64,000 nucleotides of DNA from Candidatus Saccharimonadota bacterium (lineage in GTDB: Bacteria; Patescibacteriota; Saccharimonadia; Saccharimonadales; Saccharimonadaceae), in assembly GCA_017545525.1 (NCBI GenBank), contig JAFWMT010000007.1, positions 111,846 through 175,845 on the forward strand, given 5' to 3'. The notes below the pieces were generated by a model. It was not told where the DNA came from and made no database searches. It saw nothing but the letters and a program-made list of their open reading frames with translations. Position numbers and translations under genes: made by a program. How positions within the stretch are numbered: position 1 is the first letter of the stretch; every line of letters starts with the position of its first letter. Positions 55,183-64,000 of this stretch are shown here, one piece after another.

Positions 55183-56457
55183 ATGTCAGTTAAATCTATT
55201 GTTACTCCAAACGTCACTACTGAGCTCATTGATAGCGGTCATCAAAAAATCGCTTGGGCAGACAAACACATGCCTATCCTTAACCAGCTCATCAACGAAT
55301 ACCGTGTTTCTGAGCCACTCAAAGGATATACCATTGTAACTTCGATTCACATGGAAGCAAAAACTGCTTACTTAGTTAAAGCCTTAGCTAAACTCGGCGC
55401 AACAGTTTACGCTACCGGTTGCAATCCACTGTCTACCCAGGACGACGTTGCTGCAACGCTCAGTAAAACCCGTCGTGTTACCGTTTATGCGATTCACAAC
55501 TGCGACAACGATAGCTATTGGAAATTCCTTACGAAAGCTCTTTCGCACCGACCACATATCATTATTGATGATGGTGGCGATTTAACTGAACTACTCCATG
55601 ACCAGTGCAAAAGATACGGTGATCGCTTAATTGGCGGTTGCGAAGAGACTACTACCGGAATCCATCGTTTAAAAAGCTTAGTTCGTAACAAAAAACTACT
55701 TTTCCCTATGTTTAACGTTAACGATGCCGATTGCAAACATAATTACGATAACCATTACGGTACCGGACAATCCGTCATCGACGGTATTCTCCGTACTACT
55801 AACTTAATTATCGCAGGCAAAACTGCCGTAATTGCTGGTTATGGCGATTGTGGTAGCGGCATCGCTATGCGCATGCAGGGATTAGGCGCCCACGTCATTG
55901 TCACCGAAGTCGACCCTATCAAAGCTTTAAAAGCTAACATGGACGGCTTTCGTGTTATGCCGATGGACGAAGCTGCTTTAATCGGTGATATTTTCATCAC
56001 CGCCACTGGTTGCGAAAAAGTCATCGTTGAACGCCATTTTAATAGTATGAAGGACGGCGCCATTTTAGCCAACGCCGGACATTTCGACGTCGAAGTTGAC
56101 GTCTCTGCGTTGGAAAGAATCGCCATCAGCTGTGAAGATGCACGTAAAAACATCGTCGCTTACACCTTGCGTAACGGTAACAATCTCTATTTACTAGGTG
56201 AAGGTCGCCTTGTGAACTTAGCTGCTGCCGATGGTCATGCCGCTGAAATCATGGATATGAGTTTCTCTATCCAATTGCTTAGCGTCATTTACCTCGCAGA
56301 AAATTTCACTTATCACGGTCGGCCCATCCCTCCAAATTTGTATTCAGTACCAAAGTTTATTGACCACAAAGTCGCAGAACTCGCGTTAAAATCACAAAAC
56401 ATCTCTATCGATGTTTTAACCGAATCACAAAAAGCATATCTCGAAAATGGCTTCTAA
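55183..56457 (+). CDS. ahcY: Adenosylhomocysteinase (S-adenosyl-L-homocysteine hydrolase)
   Basis: This 424-residue NAD-dependent enzyme splits S-adenosylhomocysteine to adenosine and homocysteine. It has TSIHMEAKTAYL, the GGDLTELLH segment, the substrate residues Lys185, Asp189 and Asn190 in CKHNYDN, the NAD loop GYGDCGSG (219-226) and NAGHFDVEVD. The C-terminal Lys/Tyr tail of eukaryote-type enzymes is missing, as in short thermophile/archaeal-type forms. The canonical YGCRES is YGTGQS here. A GGAGG ribosome-binding site lies before the ATG, after a long structured leader. Confidence 0.92.
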   Translation: MSVKSIVTPNVTTELIDSGHQKIAWADKHMPILNQLINEYRVSEPLKGYTIVTSIHMEAKTAYLVKALAKLGATVYATGCNPLSTQDDVAATLSKTRRVTVYAIHNCDNDSYWKFLTKALSHRPHIIIDDGGDLTELLHDQCKRYGDRLIGGCEETTTGIHRLKSLVRNKKLLFPMFNVNDADCKHNYDNHYGTGQSVIDGILRTTNLIIAGKTAVIAGYGDCGSGIAMRMQGLGAHVIVTEVDPIKALKANMDGFRVMPMDEAALIGDIFITATGCEKVIVERHFNSMKDGAILANAGHFDVEVDVSALERIAISCEDARKNIVAYTLRNGNNLYLLGEGRLVNLAAADGHAAEIMDMSFSIQLLSVIYLAENFTYHGRPIPPNLYSVPKFIDHKVAELALKSQNISIDVLTESQKAYLENGF

Positions 56458-56462
56458 AAACC

Positions 56463-56492
56463 GGGCTCGATATTACATCGAGCCCATTTTTT
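56463..56492 (+). terminator. Intrinsic terminator after ahcY
   Basis: GGGCTCGAT pairs with ATCGAGCCC around a 5-base loop, followed by ATTTTTT, five bases past the ahcY stop. Confidence 0.92.
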
Positions 56493-56558
56493 GATTACTC
56501 ATACTAAAGATGATTTTTTCTGTAATTATGGTATAATAATAAAAAGGAGACGAGCATT

Positions 56559-58961
56559 GTGACAAAGAAATATGATCCTAAAAAAGTTGAAACTAAATGG
56601 CAAAAAATTTGGGAAACTGAGAATGCGTTTGCTGCTAAAAATTCCAGTAAAAAACCAAAATTCTACTATTTAATTGAATTTCCCTATCCTTCTGGTGCCG
56701 GTTTGCACGTAGGACACCTTAGAAGTTATGTAGCGCTCGATGCGATGGCAAGAATAAAACGTATGCAAGGCTACAACGTACTTTATCCAATCGGATGGGA
56801 CGCCTTCGGTTTGCCCGCAGAACAATATGCTATCAAAAATCATATCCATCCAGCAGAAGCCGTAAAACAAAATATTGTAAATTTTAAGAAACAAATCAAG
56901 ACAGTTGGCATATCGTTCGATTGGGATAGAGAAATCAACACTACTGACCCAAAGTATTACAAATGGACACAATGGCAATTCTTACAATTTTATAAACATA
57001 ATATGGCCTACAAAGATAAAAAAGAAATCAATTGGTGTCCAAATTGTAAAATCGGATTATCCAACGAAGAATCATCAGGAGGAGTTTGTGAACGTTGTGG
57101 CGGAAAAGTCGAAAAAAGACTAAAAGAGCAATGGATGTTAAGGATGCGTGACTATGCGGAAATCTTATTAAAAGGGCTCGACAAAACCGAATTTATTGAC
57201 AGAGTAAAAAACGCACAAATCGAGTGGATCGGTAAAAGTGAAGGAGCAACTATCAATTTTCCAATCAAAGGCAGAGACGAAAAAATATCCGTTTTCACTA
57301 CTCGCCCTGATACCATTTTCGGCGCAACCTTTATTGTAATCTCGCCAGAAAACGAATTTATCACGAAAAATATCGACATTATTAATAATAAAAAAGAAGT
57401 TTGGAAATACCAGGAAAAAGCCAGCGAAAAAAGCGATATTGAACGAACAGACGCAACTCGAGAAAAGACGGGTGTATTACTCGAAGGAGTCGTAGCAATT
57501 AATCCGGTAAATAATAAAGAGTTACCAATCTATATCAGCGATTATGTCCTAAATGATTACGGAACCGGTGCAATTATGGCAGTACCTGCACACGATAGTA
57601 GAGATTATGAATTTGCAAAAAAACACGGAATTGAAATTATTCAGGTGATCGAAGGCGGGAATATTAAGCAGGCAGCTTACGAAGGAGACGGTAAGCATAT
57701 TAATTCAGATTTTCTAAATGGTCTAGATCAAGCAAATGCTATTGCTAAAATCGTCAAATATTTGTCCGACAACAACCTAGGCGAAAAAACTATCAATTAC
57801 AAACTGCAAGACTGGGTATTCTCACGCCAAAGATTCTGGGGTGAACCAATACCAATGATCTATTGTGAAAAATGCGGTTGGGTACCAGTCCCAGACAAAG
57901 ACTTACCAGTTAAATTACCGGAAATTAAGTCTTATGCCCCAACTGACGATGGCGAAAGCCCACTAGCTAGAATCACAGAATGGGTAAACACGGTTTGTCC
58001 AAAGTGTGGCGGAAAAGCAAAACGTGAAACTGATACTATGCCAAACTGGGCAGGTTCGTCTTGGTATTGGCTACGTTACATGGACCCCGATGATGAAAAT
58101 ACTTTCGCCAGTGAAAAGGCCATGAAATACTGGAATATGGTAGATTATTATAATGGTGGCATGGAACACGCAGCTAGACATTTATTATACGCAAGATTTT
58201 GGCATAATTTTCTTTATAATCAGAAATTGGTCCCATTCCCAGAACCATTCAAAAAACGAGTTGCGCATGGCATGATTCTTGGTCCAGACGGCTTAAAAAT
58301 GAGCAAATCAAAAGGAAACGTTATCAACCCAGATAATGTCATAGAAGATGTCGGCGCAGACACGTTGAGATGTTACGAAATGTTTATCGGAGACTACAAA
58401 GAAGACGCCGCATGGACAGATAATGGATTATACGGATGCAAAAGATTTTTAGATAAAATATGGAATCTCCAAAATAGACTAAACAATAAAAAAGGTTACA
58501 CAAAAGAATTAGAAACATTAATAAACCAAACTATTGAAAAAGTCACAAACGATATTAATTCGATGAAATATAATACGGCAGTTTCGAGCTTAATGATTTT
58601 AACGAACGCCTACGATAAAGAAAAAACTATCACTAAAAAAGATTATCGAACTTTGTTGCATCTTCTTAACCCAATTTGTCCACACATTACAGAAGAAATC
58701 AACGAAGAATGTAAACTTGGTAAAACATTATATCTGTCCGACTGGCCACAATATGATAATAATGTAATTGAACAAGCCGATAAAAAAATCGCAGTACAAG
58801 TTAACGGCAAAATGAGAGCATTGATTATCGTGCCAAGTAGTTTTTCTGAAAACGAAGTCGTGTCTAAAGCAAAAGAAGCCGTAAATAAATATTTATTAGG
58901 CAAAAAAATCAAACGCGTTATTTATATCGAGGGAAGATTGGTAAATATAGTCGTTGATTAA
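56559..58961 (+). CDS. leuS: Leucyl-tRNA synthetase
   Basis: This 800-residue class Ia synthetase charges tRNA-Leu. PYPSGAGLHVGHLRSY carries the HIGH motif (about 45-60) and GLKMSKSKGN the KMSKS loop. The CP1 editing domain is present (about 220-420, with TTRPDTIFGAT and VPAHDSRDYEFA), and two CxxC pairs (CPNC/CERC and CEKC/CPKC) look zinc-binding. The start is GTG with an AAGGAG upstream. Arginine is often AGA and the gene is visibly more A-rich than ahcY or nusA. Its stop shares TTAA with the convergent transporter gene. Confidence 0.96.
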   Translation: MTKKYDPKKVETKWQKIWETENAFAAKNSSKKPKFYYLIEFPYPSGAGLHVGHLRSYVALDAMARIKRMQGYNVLYPIGWDAFGLPAEQYAIKNHIHPAEAVKQNIVNFKKQIKTVGISFDWDREINTTDPKYYKWTQWQFLQFYKHNMAYKDKKEINWCPNCKIGLSNEESSGGVCERCGGKVEKRLKEQWMLRMRDYAEILLKGLDKTEFIDRVKNAQIEWIGKSEGATINFPIKGRDEKISVFTTRPDTIFGATFIVISPENEFITKNIDIINNKKEVWKYQEKASEKSDIERTDATREKTGVLLEGVVAINPVNNKELPIYISDYVLNDYGTGAIMAVPAHDSRDYEFAKKHGIEIIQVIEGGNIKQAAYEGDGKHINSDFLNGLDQANAIAKIVKYLSDNNLGEKTINYKLQDWVFSRQRFWGEPIPMIYCEKCGWVPVPDKDLPVKLPEIKSYAPTDDGESPLARITEWVNTVCPKCGGKAKRETDTMPNWAGSSWYWLRYMDPDDENTFASEKAMKYWNMVDYYNGGMEHAARHLLYARFWHNFLYNQKLVPFPEPFKKRVAHGMILGPDGLKMSKSKGNVINPDNVIEDVGADTLRCYEMFIGDYKEDAAWTDNGLYGCKRFLDKIWNLQNRLNNKKGYTKELETLINQTIEKVTNDINSMKYNTAVSSLMILTNAYDKEKTITKKDYRTLLHLLNPICPHITEEINEECKLGKTLYLSDWPQYDNNVIEQADKKIAVQVNGKMRALIIVPSSFSENEVVSKAKEAVNKYLLGKKIKRVIYIEGRLVNIVVD

Positions 58962-60919
58962 AAAAGTTTTGTTAATTTTCCTTTTTCCATTTTATAAACA
59001 TGGTCAGAATATTTTTGTACTAAACTATCGTCATGCGATACCATCAGAATAGTTAGTTTTTCTGTTTTTCTTAATTTCAACAAGTAAGATAAAATTTTAG
59101 AAGTAGTCTTATTGTCAAGCGCTGAGGTTGCTTCATCTAAAATCAATATTTTTGGATTGGCTGCCAACGCTCTAATTACGGCAACTCGCTGTTTTTCCCC
59201 ACCAGATAATTGTCTAGGGTAACGATCAAGATAGCTATCTTTTAAGCCCACTGCCTTCATTAATTCTAAAATCCTGTTTAGCCTTTCTTCTTTCGTCTTA
59301 AAAATTTTATGAATTTTCATATTTTCTTCAACAATATTTTTAATAGTCTTCGTCGAATCAAGCGAATTAATAGGATTTTGAAAAACAACCTGTATCTCTT
59401 TTTTCGATAAATCATTTCCGTTAATATAAACTATTTCTCCAGAATCTGGTTTCATAAGATGGCCTAATATTCCGCAAAAAGTAGATTTTCCACTTCCATT
59501 TTCACCAACCAAAGCAATCACTTCTCCTTGATATAATGAAAAATTAATATTTTTAAGTAAACCGTAGTTAATTTTATCAATACTTAATATTTTTTTAGAA
59601 TCATTTTTTAGCTGTTTCTTCACTATTTTATGTATTTCTTTATGATTGCTTAAAAATCGTTTATTCGTTTTCTTAATTGTCATATTGCTTACACGATAAC
59701 AATAATCTGAGAACCCTTTGATTTCTGTCGTTTCGTGAGTTGCCATAACAATTTCTTTACCGCTTTCTTTCAGTTTTTTAAGCCTTTGATACAAACTTTT
59801 ACGTTTATAACCATCGAGATTGCTCGTCGGTTCATCCAATATCAATGTATTACTCTTTGAAAGAAATGCCATTTCCGTAGCTACTCTTTGAGCTTCTCCA
59901 CCAGACAGTTGATATGGATATGAATAGTATAAAGTTGGAAAAATATTTAAAGCTTTTTGTTTTGCTTCCGTCTTATTCAAATCAAAATTATTTCTAAGAA
60001 CAGCAGCCAACTGCGCCCCAACTACTTGGGTCGGGTTTAAAGATGATTTAGGATCTTGAGACAAATAGCCTACATGAACTCTGTTTTTAAGCATATTATT
60101 TAGTAAAGTAGTTTTACCAGAACCAGACTCTCCAAAAAGCACAGTTATTTTACCTGGCTTTGTGACAAATGATTTTTGTAAGTCAAAAGTACTTCTCCTC
60201 GAATCGGAATTGTAATAAGTATTTAATTTTTGTCTAAAATGTTCAGCAATGAAAAAGAAAAAGAAAATAATAATTACAAGAATGGAAGACGGAATTAAAA
60301 ATTGATACGGATAAAAACGAAAGAACTTAATCCCACTATGGCATAATTGACCAAGCGAAACAAGCGGATAGCTAACTCCCAATCCAATAAATGACAAAAA
60401 TGATTCGTCAACAATCGCTCTAGGCAAAGTTGCGATTCCCTCAACCAACATATAATATCTGATATTTGGAATTAGGTGCCTAAAAACTATATAGAAATTA
60501 CTGACACCTTGCGCTTTAATAGCTCGAATATAATCTTTTTTCATTTCTATACGCGTAAGATTCTGGATGGCTCTTGCAGTAGTTGTCCACGTAGTAAGAG
60601 AAATCGCAATAATTATCGTAGGTATTCCAGGCCCTAGCCATATTTGGAATATGAAAACTAAAATTACTGACGGAATAACTGTGAATATATTTATTATGAC
60701 AGAAACAATATTATTAATTTTACGATTACCAATTCCTGCAACTATCCCAATCACAATACCTATAATTTGAGATAATATAGTTGCCAATATTCCTATGAAC
60801 AAAGAGATAGCAGTACCTAGCCAAATACGAGGCCATAAATCTCGTCCCAATTCATCAGTCCCAAAAAGATATGTAAAACTAGGAGATAGATTTTTGTTGT
60901 GAACATCAATACTATTCAT
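58958..60919 (-). CDS. Fused oligopeptide ABC transporter: OppC-like permease + two ATPase domains, 653 aa
   Basis: Residues about 1-230 are a DppC/OppC permease (FGTDELGRDLWPR at the start, five helices, EAA-like loop YIRAIKAQGVS). Residues about 255-415 are a first ATPase (GESGSGKTT at 263-271, LSGGEAQR, LILDEPTSNLDG). Residues about 445-653 are a second ATPase (GENGSGKST, LSGGEKQR, LILDEATSALD). The two ATPases correspond to OppD and OppF. With the permease gene that overlaps it by eight bases and the binding protein transcribed divergently, it would make a complete peptide importer from three genes. Such a permease-ATPase-ATPase chain is unusual. Confidence 0.88.
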   Translation of the reverse strand: MNSIDVHNKNLSPSFTYLFGTDELGRDLWPRIWLGTAISLFIGILATILSQIIGIVIGIVAGIGNRKINNIVSVIINIFTVIPSVILVFIFQIWLGPGIPTIIIAISLTTWTTTARAIQNLTRIEMKKDYIRAIKAQGVSNFYIVFRHLIPNIRYYMLVEGIATLPRAIVDESFLSFIGLGVSYPLVSLGQLCHSGIKFFRFYPYQFLIPSSILVIIIFFFFFIAEHFRQKLNTYYNSDSRRSTFDLQKSFVTKPGKITVLFGESGSGKTTLLNNMLKNRVHVGYLSQDPKSSLNPTQVVGAQLAAVLRNNFDLNKTEAKQKALNIFPTLYYSYPYQLSGGEAQRVATEMAFLSKSNTLILDEPTSNLDGYKRKSLYQRLKKLKESGKEIVMATHETTEIKGFSDYCYRVSNMTIKKTNKRFLSNHKEIHKIVKKQLKNDSKKILSIDKINYGLLKNINFSLYQGEVIALVGENGSGKSTFCGILGHLMKPDSGEIVYINGNDLSKKEIQVVFQNPINSLDSTKTIKNIVEENMKIHKIFKTKEERLNRILELMKAVGLKDSYLDRYPRQLSGGEKQRVAVIRALAANPKILILDEATSALDNKTTSKILSYLLKLRKTEKLTILMVSHDDSLVQKYSDHVYKMEKGKLTKLF

Positions 60920-61853
60920 TTGTTGTACTCTTCCTTACATCGATTTTCGTTCTTGGGTCAATCGCAAAATTAATAATATCCGTAATAGTCGTAATAATTA
61001 TAATCAGTGTTGAATAAAGAATAATGATGCCCAATATAAGTGGATAATCTAAATTATTTATAGCAGACAGGAAAGCATTGCCAATCCCAGGAAGAGCAAA
61101 AATTTGTTCAATAACTACAGAACCCATTAAAAGCCCTACCAACTCTATCCCAGTCGTCGCTAAAATTGGAGTGATAATATTTCTCAATTCATAGTGCCAA
61201 AAGAAATAATATTTTGGCAAGTCGTAAGTTTGAGCAACTTTATAATACTCTTCATTCATAATAGCAAGAGTCAGTGTCCTAGCCTGACGAATTTTGTTAG
61301 CCATAAAACATAAAGACAGAATGAGCGACGGCAGAACAGAATAATAATATCCTTTCCATTGACCACTAGGAAAAATTTTTAGTTGAGTAGAGAATAAATA
61401 TTGAAGAAGCGTGGCGAGAATGAAGAGCGGAATAATTGTGAAAATAATTGAAAAAATAAAGGTGCTTTTTCCGATAGTTTTATTACTTTTCTTCGCCGAC
61501 AAGATTCCGAGCACAATTCCAGACGGAAACCCTATAATAAAAGCCTGCAACCCAATTAACGCTGATACTGGAAATGTTTCGCTAATTATCTTAAACACTG
61601 GCACTCCTTGGTATTGATAAGAAAAACCGAAATCCAATCGAAAAATATTCGATAAATAATGCAACAGTTGATAGATGAGAGGACGATCTAACCCATAGTA
61701 AGCATCCATCTTTTTTTGTATTTCGGGACTAAGTATTTTTGTAGTTTGGAATGGGCTACCCGGTATAACATGCAAAAGAAAGAACGACAATATAACTACA
61801 ATCAATATTATAACTATTCCTAGTAGGACCTTCTTCAGAATAAATCTCTTCAT
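60912..61853 (-). CDS. OppB/DppB-like peptide ABC transporter permease, 313 aa
   Basis: This is an inner-membrane permease with six helices. The N-terminal helix is followed by IPGSPFQ and the DRPLIYQLLHYL segment typical of OppB/DppB. The EAA-type loop is YYKVAQTYDLPKYYFFWHY, and GIELVGLLMGSVVIEQIFALPGIG is diagnostic of the family. It is the first gene of the minus-strand pair and its end overlaps the fused permease-ATPase gene. Together they form the translocation path for peptides. Confidence 0.92.
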   Translation of the reverse strand: MKRFILKKVLLGIVIILIVVILSFFLLHVIPGSPFQTTKILSPEIQKKMDAYYGLDRPLIYQLLHYLSNIFRLDFGFSYQYQGVPVFKIISETFPVSALIGLQAFIIGFPSGIVLGILSAKKSNKTIGKSTFIFSIIFTIIPLFILATLLQYLFSTQLKIFPSGQWKGYYYSVLPSLILSLCFMANKIRQARTLTLAIMNEEYYKVAQTYDLPKYYFFWHYELRNIITPILATTGIELVGLLMGSVVIEQIFALPGIGNAFLSAINNLDYPLILGIIILYSTLIIIITTITDIINFAIDPRTKIDVRKSTTNE

Positions 61854-61904
61854 CTTTATAATATTATATAACTAAATATGATATAATGCAGAAAAGGAGA
61901 TGTT

Positions 61905-63527
61905 ATGGGGAAAAAGAAATTGACAAGTATTATTGCCGTAATTTTGTTGGCAATTATAATCTTTTTTGTTTCTTGGAGTAATTCCAGAAACGGTTTTAAT
62001 AGTGGTACTTTTAAATTAGCAATTTATAATTTTTCGGATTTAAATCCGGTTACTGCACAAACACGAAATGAGTGGAACATTTTTTATTTAACGCAATCGC
62101 AACTCGTAAGATTTTATGGTGACAAAATAGACTATGACGCTGCAGATTCTTTTCAAACTAATGATGATTATACGAAGTACACATTCCACATTAGAGAAGG
62201 ATTAAAATGGTCTAATGGTGATACTTTAGATGCAAATGATTTTCTATATGGCGTCTATACCATGATGTCCCCTGACATTGCATCTCCTAGAGCTGGTTCA
62301 TTTACGGAAATCAAAAATGCTTCCAACTTTGCTTCTGGAAAAATTACCGATTTTAATGAAGTTGGAGTCAAAGTATTAGATAACCAAACAATTGAATTTA
62401 CTTTGGAATATCCAATTACCGATTTTGAAAAATCAATTGCTAGTAAGCATATCTATCCTATCAATAAAAATTTTTATGAAAGTGTTGGCGCTCAATCTTA
62501 TGGATCAAATATCGAATCACTTCTGTGCTCTGGGCCTTATGTAATTTCCGAATGGCAACTTGGTTCAAATCTATCACTAGTAAAAAATCTAGATTATTGG
62601 GACGCCAATGACAATTTCTGGGTAGAGACAATCGAATTAATACCAGTTGAAAACGGCAGCACAGCAGTAATGATGTACGAAAACGATGAAGTAGATGCCA
62701 TCATGAATTTAGACAATGAATATTACGCTTCCTTTAACGACGAAATGGAAGATGGATATTCTGGTAAAGTTAAAGTACTGTGGTTAAATGGATACGGAAA
62801 AAATGAAAAAGTTGCTAAATTATTTGCCAATAGAAATTTCCGACAAGCAATCAATTCAGCAATCAATCGTCAAGAAATTGTTGATTTAATTGATTCAGCA
62901 GATATACCAATGAATAGAGCAATCGCCCCAATATTTGAAGTTAATTACGAACCTTCCACTATAAGTGTTACCGGAGACGAGGAATTAGCTCAAGAATATC
63001 TAGACAAAGCCTTAAAAGAACTAGGATATAAAAATGCCTCGGAACTTCCCAAAATCCGCTTTGTTACTTATGCCGATGATTCCCAAAAGACAGAATGTGA
63101 ATTATTAATAGAAACCTGGCGAAAAGTCTTAGGTATAAAGAACATTGAATTAGAAAGTTATAATGTTGGTACCGCTATTGATAAACTATTTACGGGAGAT
63201 TATGATATCTTCAGCATTCAAATTGAATCTAACGTTCGTCCTACAGATTTAATGGAATCTTTATCTAAAGACAACGTTTACGATTTCGGCATATTGAAAA
63301 ATGATACATTTGATTCATTAATCAAAAACGCAATCAAAGCAACGGATGATAAAGAAAAAGAAGAACTAACTAAAGAAGCAGAACAAGAATTTTTGGATGA
63401 TGGGACTATTCTACCATTATATTTCGACGTCTTTCGTTCAGCCGTGAAGAAATATGTTAGTGGATATAAATTAGGGTTCATCGATGGTTTTGAATTTCAA
63501 AAACTAAGAATAAATAAAAGCGAATAA
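61905..63527 (+). CDS. Peptide-binding protein of the ABC transporter (SBP_bac_5 type), 540 aa
   Basis: This extracytoplasmic family 5 solute-binding protein has YNFSDLNPVTAQTRNEW near the start, IREGLKWSNGDTLDANDF (about 97-114), and later FANRNFRQAINSAINRQEI. It has an uncleaved-type membrane anchor (about 7-25) and no lipobox cysteine, so it is tethered by a helix. It is divergent from the permease genes, with a TATAAT and AAGGAG before the ATG. It should deliver peptides to the OppB/OppC-like pore. Confidence 0.92.
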   Translation: MGKKKLTSIIAVILLAIIIFFVSWSNSRNGFNSGTFKLAIYNFSDLNPVTAQTRNEWNIFYLTQSQLVRFYGDKIDYDAADSFQTNDDYTKYTFHIREGLKWSNGDTLDANDFLYGVYTMMSPDIASPRAGSFTEIKNASNFASGKITDFNEVGVKVLDNQTIEFTLEYPITDFEKSIASKHIYPINKNFYESVGAQSYGSNIESLLCSGPYVISEWQLGSNLSLVKNLDYWDANDNFWVETIELIPVENGSTAVMMYENDEVDAIMNLDNEYYASFNDEMEDGYSGKVKVLWLNGYGKNEKVAKLFANRNFRQAINSAINRQEIVDLIDSADIPMNRAIAPIFEVNYEPSTISVTGDEELAQEYLDKALKELGYKNASELPKIRFVTYADDSQKTECELLIETWRKVLGIKNIELESYNVGTAIDKLFTGDYDIFSIQIESNVRPTDLMESLSKDNVYDFGILKNDTFDSLIKNAIKATDDKEKEELTKEAEQEFLDDGTILPLYFDVFRSAVKKYVSGYKLGFIDGFEFQKLRINKSE

Positions 63528-63551
63528 TACTATATTTGGCAACAAAAAAAC

Positions 63552-63575
63552 CACTCCTTATAGGAGTGATTTTTT
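63552..63575. terminator. Bidirectional intrinsic terminator between the binding protein and 5S rRNA
   Basis: CACTCCT pairs with AGGAGTG around TAT, with A-runs before and T-runs after, so it can end both the plus-strand binding-protein transcript and the minus-strand rRNA transcript. Confidence 0.85.
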
Positions 63576-63580
63576 ATAAT

Positions 63581-63686
63581 TTGGCACCTTCCTAGTTTCC
63601 CGCTGTTGCAGTATAATCGGCGCTACTGGGCTTGACTTCTGTGTTCGGAATGATTACAGGTATTTCCCCAGCGCTATGGGCACCAA
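63581..63686 (-). rRNA. rrf: 5S ribosomal RNA
   Basis: The minus strand begins TTGGTGCCCATAGCG and ends GGTGCCAA, which close helix I with two G-U pairs. The interior contains the CCGAACACAGAAG loop typical of 5S rRNA. The ends are set by the helix and may be off by a few bases. Confidence 0.92.
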
Positions 63687-63757
63687 TTCGTAACAACAGC
63701 GTCAACTATTATTACTATTGATGTCCATAAGGTGAACAAAGATTTTAATGACGCTTA

Positions 63758-63778
63758 CGGTGTTTGAATCAAACACCG
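63758..63778 (-). other. Hairpin in the 23S-5S spacer
   Basis: CGGTGTTTG and CAAACACCG form a perfect 9-base-pair stem with a 3-base loop. There is no T-run, so a processing site for rRNA maturation is more likely than a terminator. Confidence 0.5.
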
Positions 63779-63799
63779 ATTGCTAGCTAAGTCCAAAAC

Positions 63800-64000
63800 A
63801 TAAAAAGGCGATGGACCTATTAGTACTTCTCAGCTCCACATCTCGCGATGCTTCCACTTAAAGCCTATCAACCTAATCATCTTTTAGGAGTCTCCTTGGG
63901 AATCCTTATCTTGGAGTGGGCTTCGCGCTTAATATGCTTTCAGCGCTTATCTCTTCCGAACATAGCTACCCGGCGATGCAGTAGGTGACCACAACCGGTA
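63800..64000 (-). rRNA. rrl: 23S ribosomal RNA, 3' end (rest beyond the window)
   Basis: The minus strand reads the conserved domain VI tail (GCTGAAAGCATATTAAGCG, then GGAGCTGAGAAGTACTAAT). The 3' end is placed by comparison with other 23S rRNAs and is approximate. The rRNA operon continues to the right and is transcribed leftward. Confidence 0.93.

Noticed and set aside
1..64000. Insertion sequences, transposases, integrases or prophage
   Set aside because: No transposase, integrase or phage structural motif was seen; the tail-lysozyme-like module is part of a secreted chromosomal hydrolase.

Overview
The window reads as a compact chromosome segment from a reduced-genome bacterium of the Candidate Phyla Radiation, most likely Candidatus Saccharibacteria (TM7). 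The assignment is an inference from several things. Genes are tightly packed. Glycolytic enzymes sit beside a complete arginine deiminase pathway. Many small single-pass membrane proteins are present, along with very large surface proteins and a type IV secretion-like membrane protein. Many promoters place the -10 box exactly six bases before the start codon. TGA is used as a stop (for example at the ends of both large hydrolase genes), so the code is standard and not the UGA-Gly code of Gracilibacteria/Absconditabacteria.

Layout. 1-1803 is a truncated clpC with a CIRCE operator. 1972-6085 holds a small membrane protein and a surface-anchored metallo-beta-lactamase-fold protein. 6210-10429 holds an adenylate-forming enzyme, gpmI and galU. 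10522-15775 is the arginine deiminase block: arcB-arcA-small ORF-arcD on the minus strand and arcC divergent. 15776-23406 holds pgi, tRNA-Leu, a surface protein, an M1 aminopeptidase, ftsH and two divergent tRNA-Pro genes. 23411-36425 is a minus-strand operon-like cluster of eight genes: two paralogous multidomain cell-wall hydrolases, each overlapped by a paralogous small bitopic protein, then two further bitopic proteins around a PEGA-domain protein, and finally a VirB6/TrbL-like protein. 36483-42671 holds uvrD, an HTH-MurA fusion, pgk and pyk. 42716-44091 has a small membrane protein and an atypical gene with an ADP-ribosyltransferase-like HGT motif. 44267-44623 is a four-tRNA operon. 44663-51490 holds a membrane protein, a shortened thioredoxin reductase and an 1825-residue surface protein. 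51654-56457 holds RNase J, nusA and ahcY. 56559-63527 holds leuS and an oligopeptide ABC transporter whose second permease and both ATPases are fused in one chain. 63581-64000 is 5S rRNA and the 3' end of 23S rRNA on the minus strand.

How it fits together. Sugar phosphates are processed by Pgi, Pgk, GpmI and Pyk. Arginine taken up by ArcD is converted by ArcA, ArcB and ArcC to ornithine and ATP. Peptides are imported by the Opp-like transporter and cut by the M1 peptidase. Three large proteins with LPxTG-like C-termini and the hydrolase/VirB6-like cluster form the cell-surface side, and would suit an epibiont that must attach to and breach a host cell wall.

The best candidate for an undescribed system is the 23411-36425 cluster. 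It has the parts list of a Gram-positive-type conjugation or secretion channel (VirB1-like hydrolases, VirB8-like bitopic proteins, a VirB6-like pore protein), but with a duplicated hydrolase/partner cassette and no ATPase in view.
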